From NCBI GenBank assembly GCA_951640165.1, contig OX621258.1:8393501-8457500 (forward strand): a stretch of 64,000 nt of DNA. Reading direction: 5' to 3'. The position numbers and the translations under genes are program-made. Positions within the stretch are counted from its first letter, which is position 1; each line of letters opens with the position of its first letter. Shown piece by piece: positions 10,040-21,505 of this stretch. The notes beneath the pieces were generated by a model. It was given only the letters and a program-made list of their open reading frames with translations, did not search any database and was not told the DNA's origin. This DNA comes from Pseudoips prasinana. Its lineage: Eukaryota; Arthropoda; Insecta; Lepidoptera; Nolidae.

Positions 10040-11000
10040 TTCACAACCCGGAAATGTTGTATTTTATTCGTTATAAAGATTCTCGAAAGATTCAAAACAA
10101 GACCGCCACTCAATTCTCAGTGCCTTATCACGCAATAATTATGGATGCAATAGATCACGATTGCTTCGTATTTACATCAATAAATTTAGTAATATAGACA
10201 TTGTCTTTTTATAATTCAAAACTATTTTTAGCGATTATCACGATTAATAGGCAGCTTCTTGTCATTGATATTCTATTTAGACCAATGTTGAGAGTTAGAT
10301 TAATATGTCATCTTGCATTCTTGTGGAACTCTGTTATAGGTCAAGTGCACTTGTACTACATATAATAAAAGCATGTGTTATCTTTAATACAGAATTTTCT
10401 TATACTAAATTTAATCAAAATAAAAGTGAACTACATTTTAATTATGTGTCCCTGAGAGTGAGAAAGTTTGCCAGAGATCAGCTGAAATTAAAAAGGAGTC
10501 AGTAGGGCGTTAGCTTTGATATGTATATCCAAGCATTACTTGGTGCTTCACAATAACAGTCCCGTTTTTACCACCTATCCGGTAATTTAAGATGAATAAC
10601 TGTCTATTATTAAGCTGTGGCATAGCAAAAACTTGTTTCTGCCCTTCGGGGATACGAGTGAACTACAAAGTTACTTGGACTTGAGCCAGGGTTATTGCAG
10701 TTTTTTTTTTGTTAATAGACCAAGATGTTTAGTGCATATTTAAGATTTTTTACTCTATGTTGTATGAAGTTAAACCTTAATTATCTCAGATTGAAAAAGG
10801 GGATTATTTATTTAACCTAGAATAATTTCGACGACTGTGTGGTGTGCTTTTAAAGACTAAAACATGCGTATCTTGTAAACTATGCAGTTAATAACTTATA
10901 TAAGATGCTAGTCACTACAAGTATTTGTAAGACTATAACATCGCTATTCTTGTAAAAATTATGATCTTGTATGTATGATTAGTGTGCGTGCCATTAATGT
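10040..11000. other. unassigned AT-rich DNA
   Basis: The 66-codon frame at 10305-10505 has no recognisable domain and ordinary AT-rich composition. No exon is supported. Confidence 0.35.
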
Positions 11001-11019
11001 ATGTGGTGAAAATATACAC

Positions 11020-11130
11020 TATACAATACTCTTTATTGTACACCAAATGAATTAGAAAAAAAAGAACGTAAATAGTAGCATAATAATGTACAAAGGTCGG
11101 TCTTATCGCTTAGACAACCTTGGGATGGAC
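11020..11130 (-). repeat. LINE-H 3' UTR fragment
   Basis: TACTCTTTATTGTACACCAA and GTACAAAGGTCGGTCTTATC resemble the 3' UTR of the jockey-like LINE at 4795 and 23246. It is a short piece only. Confidence 0.5.
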
Positions 11131-11134
11131 AAGA

Positions 11135-12260
11135 GTTGTATGAAATGGAAACGGGTAAAAGGTTTAGCAAGTTCAGTAAAAGGAGAATTATTAAAAGAAA
11201 ACAGAAAAGTAGATATCAAATAAATAGGAGTATTACTTTTATTACATTAAAAATGATAATGATGAGTTATATACTGTTAAGATATAAAGTACAAAGAAGT
11301 ACTAGGGAGCCAGTGTAGTCAAGATAATCTAAATAAATCCTAGATAATACATAAAATTATTTACAATACACAAAATTTTCAATTAAAGTTCAAAATTTGT
11401 AGCCGCACTGCGCTTGAATATTTATACTGGCACTACCTAGTGACAGATTATATAAGCCGCCCCTATACCTATCACGTTTATATTTGAGATTTTCATAACA
11501 ATTATTTTTATTTGATATGTGACACTATATATCAAATGAAATAGGTATACGATATAGGAATTTTCTAATTTATCTCCCAAATGTGGGAAAAAGTTCAAGC
11601 TTCATTTATTTACGTCATATTATTTGGGTCTCCGACTTACATTATCTGCATCAAGTTCCAACTCTATCAGTCCAGTAGTTTTGGAGAAAATTAACATTGT
11701 CAGATAGACAGACACACTAGAGATCATTAAGGGTTCTGTATTTGTCGTTTTAAAGCTAAAAATATAGAACCGTTTTCCCATAGAATAAAATCAAAAATAA
11801 TTATCAAAATTGATTCACAGATAACGGAGAAATTGTGTAACTTACATACAAAAGAATATCTTACAGTCGATTTGACAACCTCGTTCTTTTATCTTTGCCT
11901 TTAAAACCAAAATTTATTTAACCAAAGTGAATATTATATAAACCACATTTCAATATTAAAAAAAACAAACAAAAAAATTTAAGTATATAATTAATTTTAG
12001 TTAAGCTATTAATATTAAGCTGTAGTATTTACTAATTATAGTCTAGTTGACTTAAAGAACTTGAGTTCTAAAAATGTAACAATTATTTGGTGTCCTTAGT
12101 TAATAAAAATAAAAAAACTAAAGTCGTTCTCCTGTCATAAAATTTATTGCATGGCCCAAAGATTTTACCACTTATCTATGTCCATGTATGTCTATGATTA
12201 GACCATTGTCTATGACCATACTTTGACCTAATATTTGCCACTGCCGCTGTGCTGGTGACG
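11135..12260. other. unassigned AT-rich DNA
   Basis: No gene seen. The stretch 11690-11775 (GACAGACACACTAGAGATC ... GGGTTCTGTA) resembles the end of the repeat at 43616-43890. Confidence 0.35.
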
Positions 12261-12264
12261 ACAC

Positions 12265-12365
12265 TAAAGGCATTGTTACCTTAGTTTCGGAGTCGTTTAA
12301 GAGAGGCTCCTAGGCACCCGATAGGCCTCTGACGTGGCTCAATGACTGTTGTCTAGACACACCAG
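12265..12365 (-). repeat. 5S-SINE fragment (decayed)
   Basis: GGCCTCTGACGTGGCTCAATGACTGTTGTC corresponds, diverged, to the 3' half of the 5S-derived SINE; the 5S head is missing. Confidence 0.55.
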
Positions 12366-12546
12366 CTAAAATGAGCATCATAACCCGCGCCCTTCAAAAT
12401 ACGGTATTGCTCAGAAAAAGAACCAAACTCGTAAGTTAGGCCTTCACTGAAACAAGATTTCTATAGACTTCGTGATAATTCTCCACCATCTCTATTCTGT
12501 GCCTTATCTTTACTTACTTCTACGATAATTAAGTTGAAGAAGCAAA

Positions 12547-12843
12547 ATCATTTTTTTTTATGTGAGAGGTCGGCAAACGAGCAAGTGGGTCACCTGATGG
12601 TAAGTGATCACCGCCGCCCATGGGCACCCGCAACACCTGAGGAGTCGCGGGTGCGATGCCGGCCTTTAAGACTCAGCAAACAAGTGTTGCTGACCCTTCC
12701 CCCACCCCTATGAGCTATGACCTTATTCACACGCAGAAACACAACATTAAAATTATTAATGTTATTATAAAGGAATGTGTTCGGTACTTCCCCAGCCGAG
12801 CTGCTCTTTGAGCGAATGAACCCTGTGCCCTACCTCTCTTGAC
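12547..12843 (+). repeat. repeat E (retroposon tail), near full length
   Basis: Begins in a T-run, then GAGCAAGTGGGTCACCTGAT, GTAAGTGATCACCGCCGCCC, CAGCAAACAAGTGTTGCTGA and CGAATGAACCCTGTGCCCTA. Further copies are at 54505, 59748 and 61797 and a fragment at 46700. Class uncertain: it could be a LINE 3' part, a SINE or a MITE. Confidence 0.75.
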
Positions 12844-12849
12844 ACAAAA

Positions 12850-13660
12850 TAGAATATTGTTAGTAACACTTTTCTCTCCAAGCTTACCTCCTTACAATAA
12901 CATGCATCTAAATATCGACAAGATAATCCCATAAGATTAGAGCGAGGCGCAACATATTTTATTTAAGAAAGAAAGGGATGGGATAACAAAATGTGCAAGT
13001 CACGTACAAATATAATCTGTATCGGTAATGATGCGTCAATCAATGGGATATCAAGGATATGAGAACTGATTCCAAGGTCTCTATAAGTACAGCTTGACTG
13101 GTTGGACGAGGCAATATTCGAGTACGTGACGACAAAGGGTGTCTCAGAATATTTTTAATTTTTGGTTTGGTCGATACACGTGAAAAACATATAGGAATGG
13201 AAGTAATGTCAAACGCTTGTGTAGCGTGTACTTTTATTTTATTTTTACTTATTTAAATGAAAAACAAACGGTTGTACAATATGAGCTTACAGATTAAAAG
13301 TAATGACACACTATGTATAGTGTTAAGTAAATACAATCCAAATCCAAAAACTAAAACACATATACTTCATCTGTTATTTTAACTAAATAAGTCACTAAAT
13401 AAAATATACTGTGAGAAGACTGAGAACTATATTTAGAACATTTTTATTCGAGAACAATTTTAAATAGCTGTTTGGAATAGTCCTTTAATAATTAAAGAAA
13501 TATAATATAGTCAATTTTAATATTTATTCGTTAAAAAAAATATCTGAATGCAATTTCTATTATTTCTAAAATATCTATAGTCAAATTTTCAATCACATTA
13601 AAGTTTTTCGCAGAGCATACAATACCTATTAGGTATTAATTATAGACTACGAAAAACTAT
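12850..13660. other. unassigned AT-rich DNA
   Basis: No supported gene, splice-bounded exon or shared repeat. Confidence 0.35.
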
Positions 13661-13664
13661 ATAA

Positions 13665-13912
13665 TGTTCTCCTAGCCGAATTTCGGCCACGGCGGCTACT
13701 CTCAATGGAGACTGGCCATCTGCGCGTAACATATTGTAGTGTACAAGTGCGTGCGCAAACACTGGGGTACGGGGGTGTAATACGAACTCCCAGACTACTG
13801 GCTGATATTAAGAAATTTCTCTTTCTACAGAAAAATCCCAAAATTTCTTCTGGCCCGACCCGGGATTCGTTATCTGCGGTTGAACACGTTACCGCCAGAA
13901 CAACGAACGATA
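13665..13912 (-). mobile_element. SINE-D fragment, antisense
   Basis: CCGAATTTCGGCCACGGCGG, the GTGCGTGCGCAAACACTGG block and TGGCCCGACCCGGGATTCG match the full SINE-D copies at 24366 and 51402. The tRNA-like head is decayed and the middle is deleted. Confidence 0.8.
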
Positions 13913-15615
13913 ACGAGCCGTCTTCTTCCTATATGTTCTGCGTTTAACCAGTTGTACTTTAGTGATACATTTGGAAGTATAAGTAAGTGACTTCATTTGT
14001 AACGATCATATTATAATAATATTAATAGAGAAAGCTTTTTAGATCACGGCTTAAGTACGTACTTATATGGATATTACCTGTCAAAAAAATAAATGGATCG
14101 CTTTTATACAAACTCCAATGAAGAGATCACAACTAGTATGTGAAATAATATGAGATAAATAAATGATAGTGCAGTTTTAACAAAATTTGTGAAAGTAAAG
14201 TACGTAAGTGAAAGATTTAAGTCCTTTGAAAAAAGGTTCTGCAAGGGCAAAAGCATTTTAGCTACTATGACGACCTGTGTTCCAGAAATGTAAGTCATCT
14301 AATTCCTAGAATAAGCCTTTGTGCAGAATCAGAGATTAGTTCCAAGCTCTGATTGGTAGTAGAACTACCCACCGTGTCTTCGAGCGCGATCGCCATGAAA
14401 GGATCTAGGACAATTGTTAAAAGCCAAAGCGAATTTGACACCCTATATAACTTTATTAATTACTCGTTAAAGGTTGATAGCCGACGCTTGATAAATTCGG
14501 ATACCCATTAGAGGTTAGATTGGAAGCCAATTAAAGTCAATCCAAACTAATCCACGAACAGAGTTAATTTGCAAAGTATTGTTGTTGTTAAAAGTCAATC
14601 AAAACGTTGGTATATTTAATATCTTTAATACTGCATGTAAAAGTCGTTTTAATCATCACATTCTTTTGTTCTCATGAACCGAACCCGCTAAGCCGTAATA
14701 AATAACCATCCGGCTCGAAGGACCATACGTTGACTTCGTTAAGTTTCAGTTTTGTTTGGAATGGCTGCGAGAATCAAATGAATGGATTTTCACTTTATGA
14801 TATAAAATACTTTAAAAAAAAATCATTAGGGAGGTTTTTGTCCATAGACATATCAGCTCCATGAATAAAAATATAATATAGTATACTGGGACCGATTCCT
14901 ACAGTAAGCTTAATGAAGTTAAATTTACGCATAAATAATTGTCGCTGACCTTCGTTCTGTACACAATCCATCAGTAAATGTTGAACATCCTCAATTACTT
15001 AGGAGAATGGACTTTTTTCATTATATAAGCAAATTTCCTGGATGAATAGTGACCCGAACGAAGTCTATATGTACATATGTATTTACGATCGACCCAATCT
15101 ACTTGATCATAGAACTATACTTTTTTGTTATAAGGAAGGTTTAGATGCATTGGAAAACTCCAACAAAAATAGCAAATAAGAAGAAATAAGGTCGATTCTT
15201 TTAGAAACATTATTCCTTTGTATTTAGAAAAAGTTTCAAGAATGTTAAGTAACAAAACTAAACACGGCACTAAACTAAAGGAGTATAGTCTTAAGTTCTG
15301 AACTTGCTTCCTTTTTCTTGACAAGTTAATATAAAACTCAACAAGCGAACGGTTTAAACATTTTCAACGGAAACTCTCAACAAAATGTTTTGGGAAAACC
15401 GGTTTGGATGACTTTGTAAATAATCTAAGCAACATTTGAGGTGTTAATAGTCAGTTACACTCACCGGCCAGTTAGTTATGGGTAGCGTTAATCTTTGACC
15501 AGGCATTGCTATATTTTTATTCACTCTATATGGAGCTTATTCCAAAGTGTTAAGGTTGAAATTGATGTGTTCTTCTATAGTCCACAGCCGGTTCAAGGGT
15601 GGGTCATCGTGTTCG
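13913..15615. other. unassigned AT-rich DNA
   Basis: About 1.7 kb with only short frames. No repeat shared with the rest of the window and no exon with both splice sites and a recognisable product. Confidence 0.35.
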
Positions 15616-15619
15616 TAAG

Positions 15620-15770
15620 TGATTTCATTTCTACGCATCTCCATGCTTCGGAGGGCATGTTAAGCTCCCGGACCCGGACATCAGTCTTTACGCCATGTCA
15701 GAAGCCTACTGGGCTACTTGAACAACTCTGACACCAGGTTATACAATGCCCATACGATATAGAAAAAAAT
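15620..15770 (+). repeat. 5S-SINE 3' part
   Basis: CATGCTTCGGAGGGCATGTTAAGC through GCCTACTGGGCTACTTGAAC to GCCCATACGATATAGAAAAAA matches the tail of the 5S-derived SINE in sense orientation. The 5S head is absent (5' truncation). Confidence 0.72.
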
Positions 15771-15985
15771 ACCTAAGTATCAAACAGACAGACTCGGATT
15801 CAATATGAGCAGTAAGTTCAGAACGACTAAACGCATTTTAATAAAGGAAGGGTCCCTCCGGAAGGGTGTTCGTAGCTTAACGCAGAGTTACCGACCCCGG
15901 ATTGGTAGATGGTGCTGGTTTGAGACGGACGATTAAATTTATGATTTCCCATTTTTGATATTTGGCATATTATAGTGCACAATCA

Positions 15986-16105
15986 TCATCAGCCTGATAT
16001 CGTCCACCGCTGGACATAGACCTCGCTCAAGGTTTTCTATAACGTTGCCATTTGGAGGGGTATGCACTGCGGTTGGCATGAGACTTGGCAACCGCAGTTA
16101 GGTGG
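15986..16105 (-). repeat. LINE-K-like fragment
   Basis: ATCATCATCAGCCTGATATCGTCCACCGCTGGACATAGACC is a variant of the (ATC)n-headed LINE 3' end seen at 41028. (GAT)n-type tails in this orientation mark minus-strand RTE-like insertions. Confidence 0.55.
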
Positions 16106-16199
16106 TGGCTAGTATACAAGCAGCGTTACTGCCCGACTACCTGATGTATTCATTAGTCGCCTTTTACGACAATCACGGAGTGGTATGGGAAGGCAATTT

Positions 16200-16580
16200 T
16201 TCGGTTATGGTACCACGATTATCGGGGCCGCGGCGGCAGTGTGAGAAGTGTCCTCTACTGCCGCCACGTACAAGCGGCTCCGGGATGACAGCGATCTGTT
16301 TGTGGCGCAGTCGCTGTGCCGTACTAGCAGGAGTCGGCAATAGGGGAGGGCAATCCAAAGGAGCCCTCCCAGGGTACGTGTCCCGACCATCTGGGACATG
16401 GCGCAAAAGGGGGGTACCGGAGCAGCAAACCCGCGTTCCCGGGACTCCCCCATCAGGCGCCAAGAGAAGTCCACGGCAGGTAGGTTTAGTAGGTGCAAGT
16501 CCAACATACCCACCCGCAGACACTTTTTGCGGGTGGCATGCGAAGGCATTCCCTCTGCCTTATCAAAAAAAAAAAAAAAA
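16200..16580 (+). repeat. GC-rich LINE-like block, poly-A ended
   Basis: CGGCGGCAGTGTGAGAAGTG, CTGGGACATGGCGCAAAAGG and AAGTCCACGGCAGGTAGGTT are shared with the minus-strand copy at 21940-22350. It ends in a run of A at 16565-16581. Open frames in several phases reflect high GC. It may be the 5'/ORF1 region of a LINE; the 192-codon frame across it is not a credible gene. Confidence 0.6.
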
Positions 16581-16694
16581 AGGCCGCAAACCACACACAG
16601 CTATACTTTCTATTACTATACTCTCATTATCCAACATTGATACGACCGGAAAGGCATTAGGTAGACGATCGACGGATTAACGTGCTCTTCCAAA

Positions 16695-16770
16695 TATTTT
16701 TTTTGCCAGAAAAATCCTAATAACAACTTTTGGCCTGACTCGGGATTAGCACCCCATTATCTGTGCATGT
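16695..16770 (-). repeat. SINE-D fragment
   Basis: GCCAGAAAAATCCTAATAAC and TTTGGCCTGACTCGGGATTA are decayed SINE-D 5' body sequence. Confidence 0.5.
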
Positions 16771-16833
16771 ACATGCTGCGAATGATTATATACATATTAC
16801 TAATATAATATCTTAATACATACTTATTATAAA

Positions 16834-17146
16834 CTAGCTGTGCCCCGCGGTTTTACCTGCGTTAAACTTTATAAATTATCACAGCTCCTCCCCCGTAGGT
16901 GATAGCGTGATAATATGTAGCCTATAAGTTGACCCGACCTCTTAGTAAAGTTCATGCAAAATTTGAAGTAAATCGATGCAGTACTTTTTGAGTTTAGCCC
17001 GGACATACATACAGACAAACAGACAAAAACTCTAAAACCTATATGATTGGCTTCGATATCGATTGTAGATCACGCCCCAAGTATCCTTTAAAAAAAATAT
17101 TCAATGTACAGTTTTGACTTGCCTACGATTTTATTATATGTATAGA
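16834..17146 (-). mobile_element. non-autonomous Helitron (Lep1-like), complete
   Basis: On the minus strand it starts TCTATACATATAATAAAATCG and ends CGCGGGGCACAGCTAG. The base before is A and the base after is T, the expected Helitron A|T target. It is 313 bases with no TSD, no long TIR and no Rep/helicase. The body includes CGGACATACATACAGACAAA. Relatives are at 33503, 34027, 34529, 45716 and 45993. Confidence 0.85.
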
Positions 17147-17149
17147 TAC

Positions 17150-17550
17150 CTAAATAAAAGATATTGAACCTGTTTACTAATATTCGATCGTTCGCAATTC
17201 TTGGTACCCACTTCAATATAAGAGCGTCTACTAATGTAAACCCAGAACAGCTTTTATCATCAAATCATAAGGCAAACTTGTATATAGAAATACAGACACG
17301 AAACATATTGCCCTAAATATTTACTTAAGTTTCAGCAATAATATTTTTTCTCCAATAGTCTGAGATACGACAACACTAAGCGTACTTTCATCTTCTTTAG
17401 ATGTATGCCTTTTTATACGTAGCGTCCAAATTTGGAACGCTACTATTAAGACTTCACTCCAATGCTCGTTCATCCGTTTTCCTGCCAGCAGGCTGTATCA
17501 TTTTAACAGTGTTTGTATTTCTATTGCAGTTATAACAAGAAATAATAATT
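17150..17550. other. unassigned
   Basis: AT-rich. The stretch 17405-17500 could be a LINE remnant, but I cannot identify it. Confidence 0.35.
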
Positions 17551-17554
17551 ATAG

Positions 17555-17785
17555 CCTAGGACATTATTTACACACGGCCATCTGATCCCAAACTAAGCAG
17601 AGCTTACCATGGAAACTAGATAACTGATAAACTACATACACTAATTCTCTTTTGCAAATACATACTTCTATAGATAATTACACCCACACTCAGGATAAAC
17701 AGACATGTTCATGCAAATTTTGACAAATTTTGACTGGGTGGGGATCGAACCCACGACCTGCGGCGTGAAAGGCAAGTGTGAATCA
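17555..17785 (-). mobile_element. SINE-B, antisense copy
   Basis: Tail CTAGGACATTATTTACACACGG, body GATCCCAAACTAAGCAGAGC, and inverted B box GGATCGAACCCACGACC at about 17743. Confidence 0.85.
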
Positions 17786-17965
17786 TAGACAGCTGTCAGA
17801 CTTGGCTCCATGCCATGCATCATGTAGGAGGAGCAACTCTTCCGCGGCAGTATCCGGCAACACATTGTATATCGATCACCATACAAACTAGACTCGAAGA
17901 TGACCGCAAAAGGTATAACAAATTGAAAGAAAAAAAACTTGTGTGTACTTATGTACTCGTGTTAG

Positions 17966-18194
17966 AAGTTATACTTCTTAATATACAACTTGAACATAGT
18001 TCTCAATTTTCATACCACCTAGAACTAACGTCATGCTGTTATTTTTACGATGCGCGCGCATCGTAAAAATTCACTCTCATACCACCTAGAACTAACTTCA
18101 ACTTGTTAAATTTTTTGGTGTCGGTGTGCGCGCGCATCGTAAAAATTCACTCTCATCATTTTTCTCCATCGCGCCAAAAGAAGTATAACTTCAA
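17966..18194. mobile_element. MITE with internal palindrome
   Basis: TIR-like ends GAAGTTATACTTCTT (about 17967) and AAGAAGTATAACTTC (to 18194). Inside are a duplicated segment (CATACCACCTAGAACTAAC at 18011 and 18080) and two copies of GCGCGCATCGTAAAAATTCA. It lies about 115 bases downstream of the last Sidestep-family exon. Confidence 0.7.
18041..18070. repeat. perfect 30-bp palindrome
   Basis: ATTTTTACGATGCGC followed by its exact reverse complement, inside the MITE above. The core is the alternating GCGCGCGC. Confidence 0.93.
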
Positions 18195-18310
18195 AAAGAA
18201 GAAACTCCATTTCAACTGAAAATATGAATGTAGCAATAGCAGTGTTGTTTAAAAAATATATGAGGGTACACATAAATGCGTCGGTTCTTATACTAAGGCC
18301 ATTTACTTAC

Positions 18311-18368
18311 GATTGACATCGATGGATATGTTTTCTGATACCGGCGATATTAGAGGATCAGTCACGGC
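18311..18368 (-). CDS. Sidestep-family exon: end of Ig domain 2
   Basis: Fifth detected coding exon, 58 bases, in phase 0 after the preceding CAG (Gln) codon. It encodes 19 residues (AVTDPLISPVSENISIDVN) plus one base. The acceptor is GTTTGTTCACAG and the donor is C|GTAAGT. In Sidestep-family proteins this position is the last strand of Ig2, just after the domain's second cysteine, leading into Ig3. No Ig3 exon is recognisable between 1 and 18310, so the next exon is probably beyond the window's left edge. Confidence 0.82.
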
Positions 18369-18374
18369 CTGTGA

Positions 18375-18890
18375 ACAAACAGAAATATTAATCATAAATT
18401 GAAATATAAATCATAAAATGGAAGATAAAGCGGTCGCTTGATTGACAAGAATTGAAAGCAGTTAAAATGTTTTGATGTTTAGATATCGAGAAGCGATTTA
18501 TTTATGAGTAGGTATTTTCAAACGATTTTCAGATTGAGACGAAATTAGAAGTAAACTCACGAATTTCGTATATTTGTTACGTTTTAAGCTATTTTGTACA
18601 TTACTGCTGGAGTCTTAGAAAAGCGGGCAAATGATCCGAACCGGAAATATATAGACATATATTCCACCAAACGGAACAGATCAATTACATAACACATCAT
18701 AGACAATTCGCATGACCTCTGCCAGCAATACGATTCTATTCAACTCGCTAAGCCACTTGGTTAAGACCCCTGGTGTATGGGCTAGATTTTGAGCTGCCTA
18801 AGTAGCAAAACTATCCTATAGTAGTCTGGACAAATTAATGTAGATACTACGTTCCTACATAAATGTTAAATAATAGAACACCAACCACTG
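18375..18890. other. intron sequence, nothing recognised
   Basis: AT-rich intronic DNA between the last two detected exons; no shared repeat found. Confidence 0.4.
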
Positions 18891-18894
18891 ACTC

Positions 18895-18960
18895 CTGGCC
18901 GAATTTCGGTTAAGGCAGTCAATGCCAACGAAGACTTTCCAATTACGCAGGACACATTAT
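18895..18960 (-). repeat. SINE-D fragment
   Basis: CTGGCCGAATTTCGGTTAAGG is decayed SINE-D tail sequence. It probably continues across an inserted Helitron into the head-like fragment at 19365-19490. Confidence 0.5.
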
Positions 18961-18973
18961 CTATTCTATACAT

Positions 18974-19289
18974 TCTATACATACAAATAAATAAAATTGG
19001 AGTGTCTGTTTGTAATATTGAAATAACCGGTTTTTACTACTTAAATATGAATATATATACGGTACATACACCAAAATAACATTTTTTTCAATTTTTGTCT
19101 GTCTGTCTGTCTGTTTGTTCTGGCTAATCTCTGAAACGGCTGGACCGATTTTGACGGGACTTTTATTGGCAGGTAGCTGATGTAATAAGGAGTAACTTAG
19201 GCTACTTTTATTTTAGAAAAAGTCATTTATTTTACTAAAAAAACAAAATAAACTAATTAACACGCGGACGAAGTCGCGGGCACAGCTAG
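18974..19289 (+). mobile_element. non-autonomous Helitron, CTAG end
   Basis: Starts near TCTATACATACAAATAAATA and ends GAAGTCGCGGGCACAGCTAG, followed by T. Internal GTCTGTCTGTCTGTCTG run and CTGGACCGATTTTGACGGG. Same 3' end class as the element at 50790-51244. Confidence 0.7.
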
Positions 19290-19364
19290 TAATAAATAAA
19301 GTAAAAACTCACGTGCACATTCTATTGCTTTATATTCATAATCTAAGTGGATAGCTGTCCGATC

Positions 19365-19490
19365 AAAGATCAGGTGCAAACCAAGCTCCGGCCAGCTTAT
19401 GGAGGGTTTTTCTTGCAAAAAAAAACCTAACAGGATTTGAACACAGTTCCTCATTAACTGCGGTTAAACACGCTACCACTCTAGACCAAT
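19365..19490 (-). repeat. SINE-D head fragment
   Basis: CACGCTACCACTCTAGACCAATGA is the inverted tRNA-like A-box region of SINE-D, and GGATTTGAACACAGTTCCTC its decayed B box. Confidence 0.6.
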
Positions 19491-19494
19491 GAAT

Positions 19495-20350
19495 CAATTA
19501 CTGCCCTAAGTAGTTTAAGCGTACGTTAAGCGTCATGACGCGTTCAAACGCGTCCCTTCTTCTAAAAACACCATGAACCGTACGGGGAACTTTCCGTTTC
19601 GCATCCGTCTATTTAGGAATTCCAGCAGGACCATCCAACGCGGCTGTTTCATCATTTATTATAAACTAGACTCTGTTTGCAGCTCCATTCCGCGTAGAGG
19701 TATAAGAATGATCTCGGAATAATGCCCCATAAGAAATTTATTCTAAATTTCAATTGAATAGATCCTGTAGTTCGTTCTGATATTCCCGCGGGATGAACAG
19801 TGGACCATACCTCGGTACAAACGCATGTGTCCTTCTTAAAAGAGCATGACCCAGACGGGACGCTTTACGTTTCGCATCTGTCGTTTTAGAAGATCCAGCA
19901 CCAACAGCCGACGCGCTGTTTAATCATTTATTATAAACTAGAATCTGCCTCCATCCGCATAAGAATGACTTTCGGAAGAATGTCTCACAAGAAATATATA
20001 CCAAATTTCAATTAAATAATAGATCCTGTAGTTCGTTTTGATGATCCCACAGGAAAAAAATTGCTAACTGTGTGCCATGTTTCATCCAAATCCGTTTCGC
20101 AGTTATGCGTGAACATTCAAATCTATTACTCGTATACCTATATAAAAATGAATGTTTGTCTGTATGTCCCTCATAGAATCGTAAACTATGCATTTGATCA
20201 TGTGGTGATCTGCAGCAAACTGTTATGCATGACCCCACGAAGGTTTCTGAGTCGGTACGACCAATCTTCGAAAGATGGCGCCTATATCATTCCATTTTTT
20301 TTAGTTAGTGGCGTAGCCACCCGCGCAGGGTCAGTATCTATATCTCAACT
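19495..20350. other. intron; diverged direct duplication
   Basis: The segments 19555-19790 and 19845-20050 are diverged copies. Both hold GACGGGA-like/TTTCGCATC, a TTCCAGCA/ATCCAGCACCA motif, ATTTATTATAAACTAGA and TAGATCCTGTAGTTCGTT. No coding exon is seen. Confidence 0.5.
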
Positions 20351-20353
20351 TAC

Positions 20354-20475
20354 CTGACAAGTAACATCCGTGCCGAAGTCAGACCTCTGAAGCCTGAACG
20401 ATACTGTGGCTCGAGCTTCCGAGTTCGCCAGTAAAGCATGAGCCTTCCACCATGAAACTCTGGCAGTGGGCCGGC
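20354..20475 (-). CDS. Sidestep-family exon: core of Ig domain 2
   Basis: Fourth detected coding exon, 122 bases: two bases completing a Gly codon, then 40 codons, phase 0 at the 3' end. It reads RPTARVSWWKAHALL at its start and RSDFGTDVTCQ at its end, giving the core tryptophan pair and the second disulfide cysteine of an Ig domain, as expected after the cysteine in the previous exon. The acceptor is TTGACAG and the donor CAG|GTAAGT is near consensus. A longer unspliced frame runs through but loses homology at both splice sites. Confidence 0.88.
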
Positions 20476-20867
20476 CTGTCAAAAGAAAAAAGCACATTAA
20501 TACCACTAGGAAACATGTTAGTTCTTTTATCATGGGGATATCTGCTATACCTATATAAAATGTAATGGTTAATCATCACCATTTTATTGTGTGCCTGTAT
20601 TGCCTGTAATTACCAATAGTTTAAATAGTATAAGTGAAAACTTGTAATTGGCCTTAACTTTAAACATACAACCTTATTAGTATTAAATTAACTAGCTGTA
20701 AGTTATCTAATCTTATAAATAAAATAAAATAGCAGATTATGGAAGACAATGTGGAAAATGCTATATCGAATGATATATGGTTCATACCGTCGGGTGGCCT
20801 CCTAGCAGTTAAGATCCAAAATATCACGATTATTAACATATTATACATATATGTGTGTGTGTAAGTA

Positions 20868-21128
20868 TGCTCTTTGGCCGACGGCATAGAATATCGCCAC
20901 CCCATTTCATCTCGAGGGTGGCGTAGAAGTCGGCCCAAAGGTATACCTCACAGAGAACGGACAGCAAAGTCTCTGTGTACAATCGATCGTCAACTCGTCA
21001 ACCCGTCTACCAAGCGTGGCAATTATGGCATATCCCTCCTAATTATGTACACAACTCTATTATGGAAATCTTTTGAGGAGGCCTTTGTCCAGCAGTGGAT
21101 GTCATGAGGTTGACATGATGATATACTA
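20868..21128 (+). repeat. LINE-J 3' end, sense copy
   Basis: CACCCCATTTCATCTCGAGG, CGTCAACCCGTCTACCAAGC and GGCCTTTGTCCAGCAGTGGA, ending in GACATGATGATATA, an RTE-style ATG tail. Confidence 0.72.
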
Positions 21129-21270
21129 TGTAAGTTCGGATTTATCAAGATAGGGTATAATGGTTGATAGAAAATCACAGGTCAAGGGGCTAATGCAGTC
21201 CTCTGCCAGGGAGGGTCTTCAACTTAGCTACACTGCAGCTTGGTCTGGCTACCTTACAGGCCTCTACTTA

Positions 21271-21505
21271 CTTATTGTATGGGCAGTGGTTACCCTAGTG
21301 TCAGAGTTGTTCAAGCCGCCCAGTAGGCCTCTGTCATGGCTTAACGACTGTTGTCTAATGACTACAACCGGGACCGACCGCTTAACGTGCCCTCCGAATC
21401 ACGGAGACGCTCAAAAGTTAAACCACTTTGATAACCCATCTATGGACTAACCGCGAGCATAGTTGCTTTACCACGCCGATCGCTTACGGAGCGCTGAGAG
21501 CATAT
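21271..21505 (-). mobile_element. 5S rRNA-derived SINE, antisense
   Basis: Reads from GTATGGGCAGTGGTTACCC through CAGTAGGCCTCTGTCATGGC to CTATGGACTAACCGCGAGC and GCCGATCGCTTACGGA. Reverse complemented, the head aligns with the internal-promoter half of 5S rRNA (see 60548). Some decay in the head. Confidence 0.78.

Noticed and set aside
11136..11318. Lys/Arg-rich 60-codon frame
   Set aside because: Composition is what AAA/AGA-rich intergenic DNA produces, and it starts in a LINE tail.
16102..16680. 192-codon frame as a host gene
   Set aside because: It lies over a GC-rich repeat that recurs at 21940-22350, several frames are open at once, and it ends in the poly-A and unrelated DNA.
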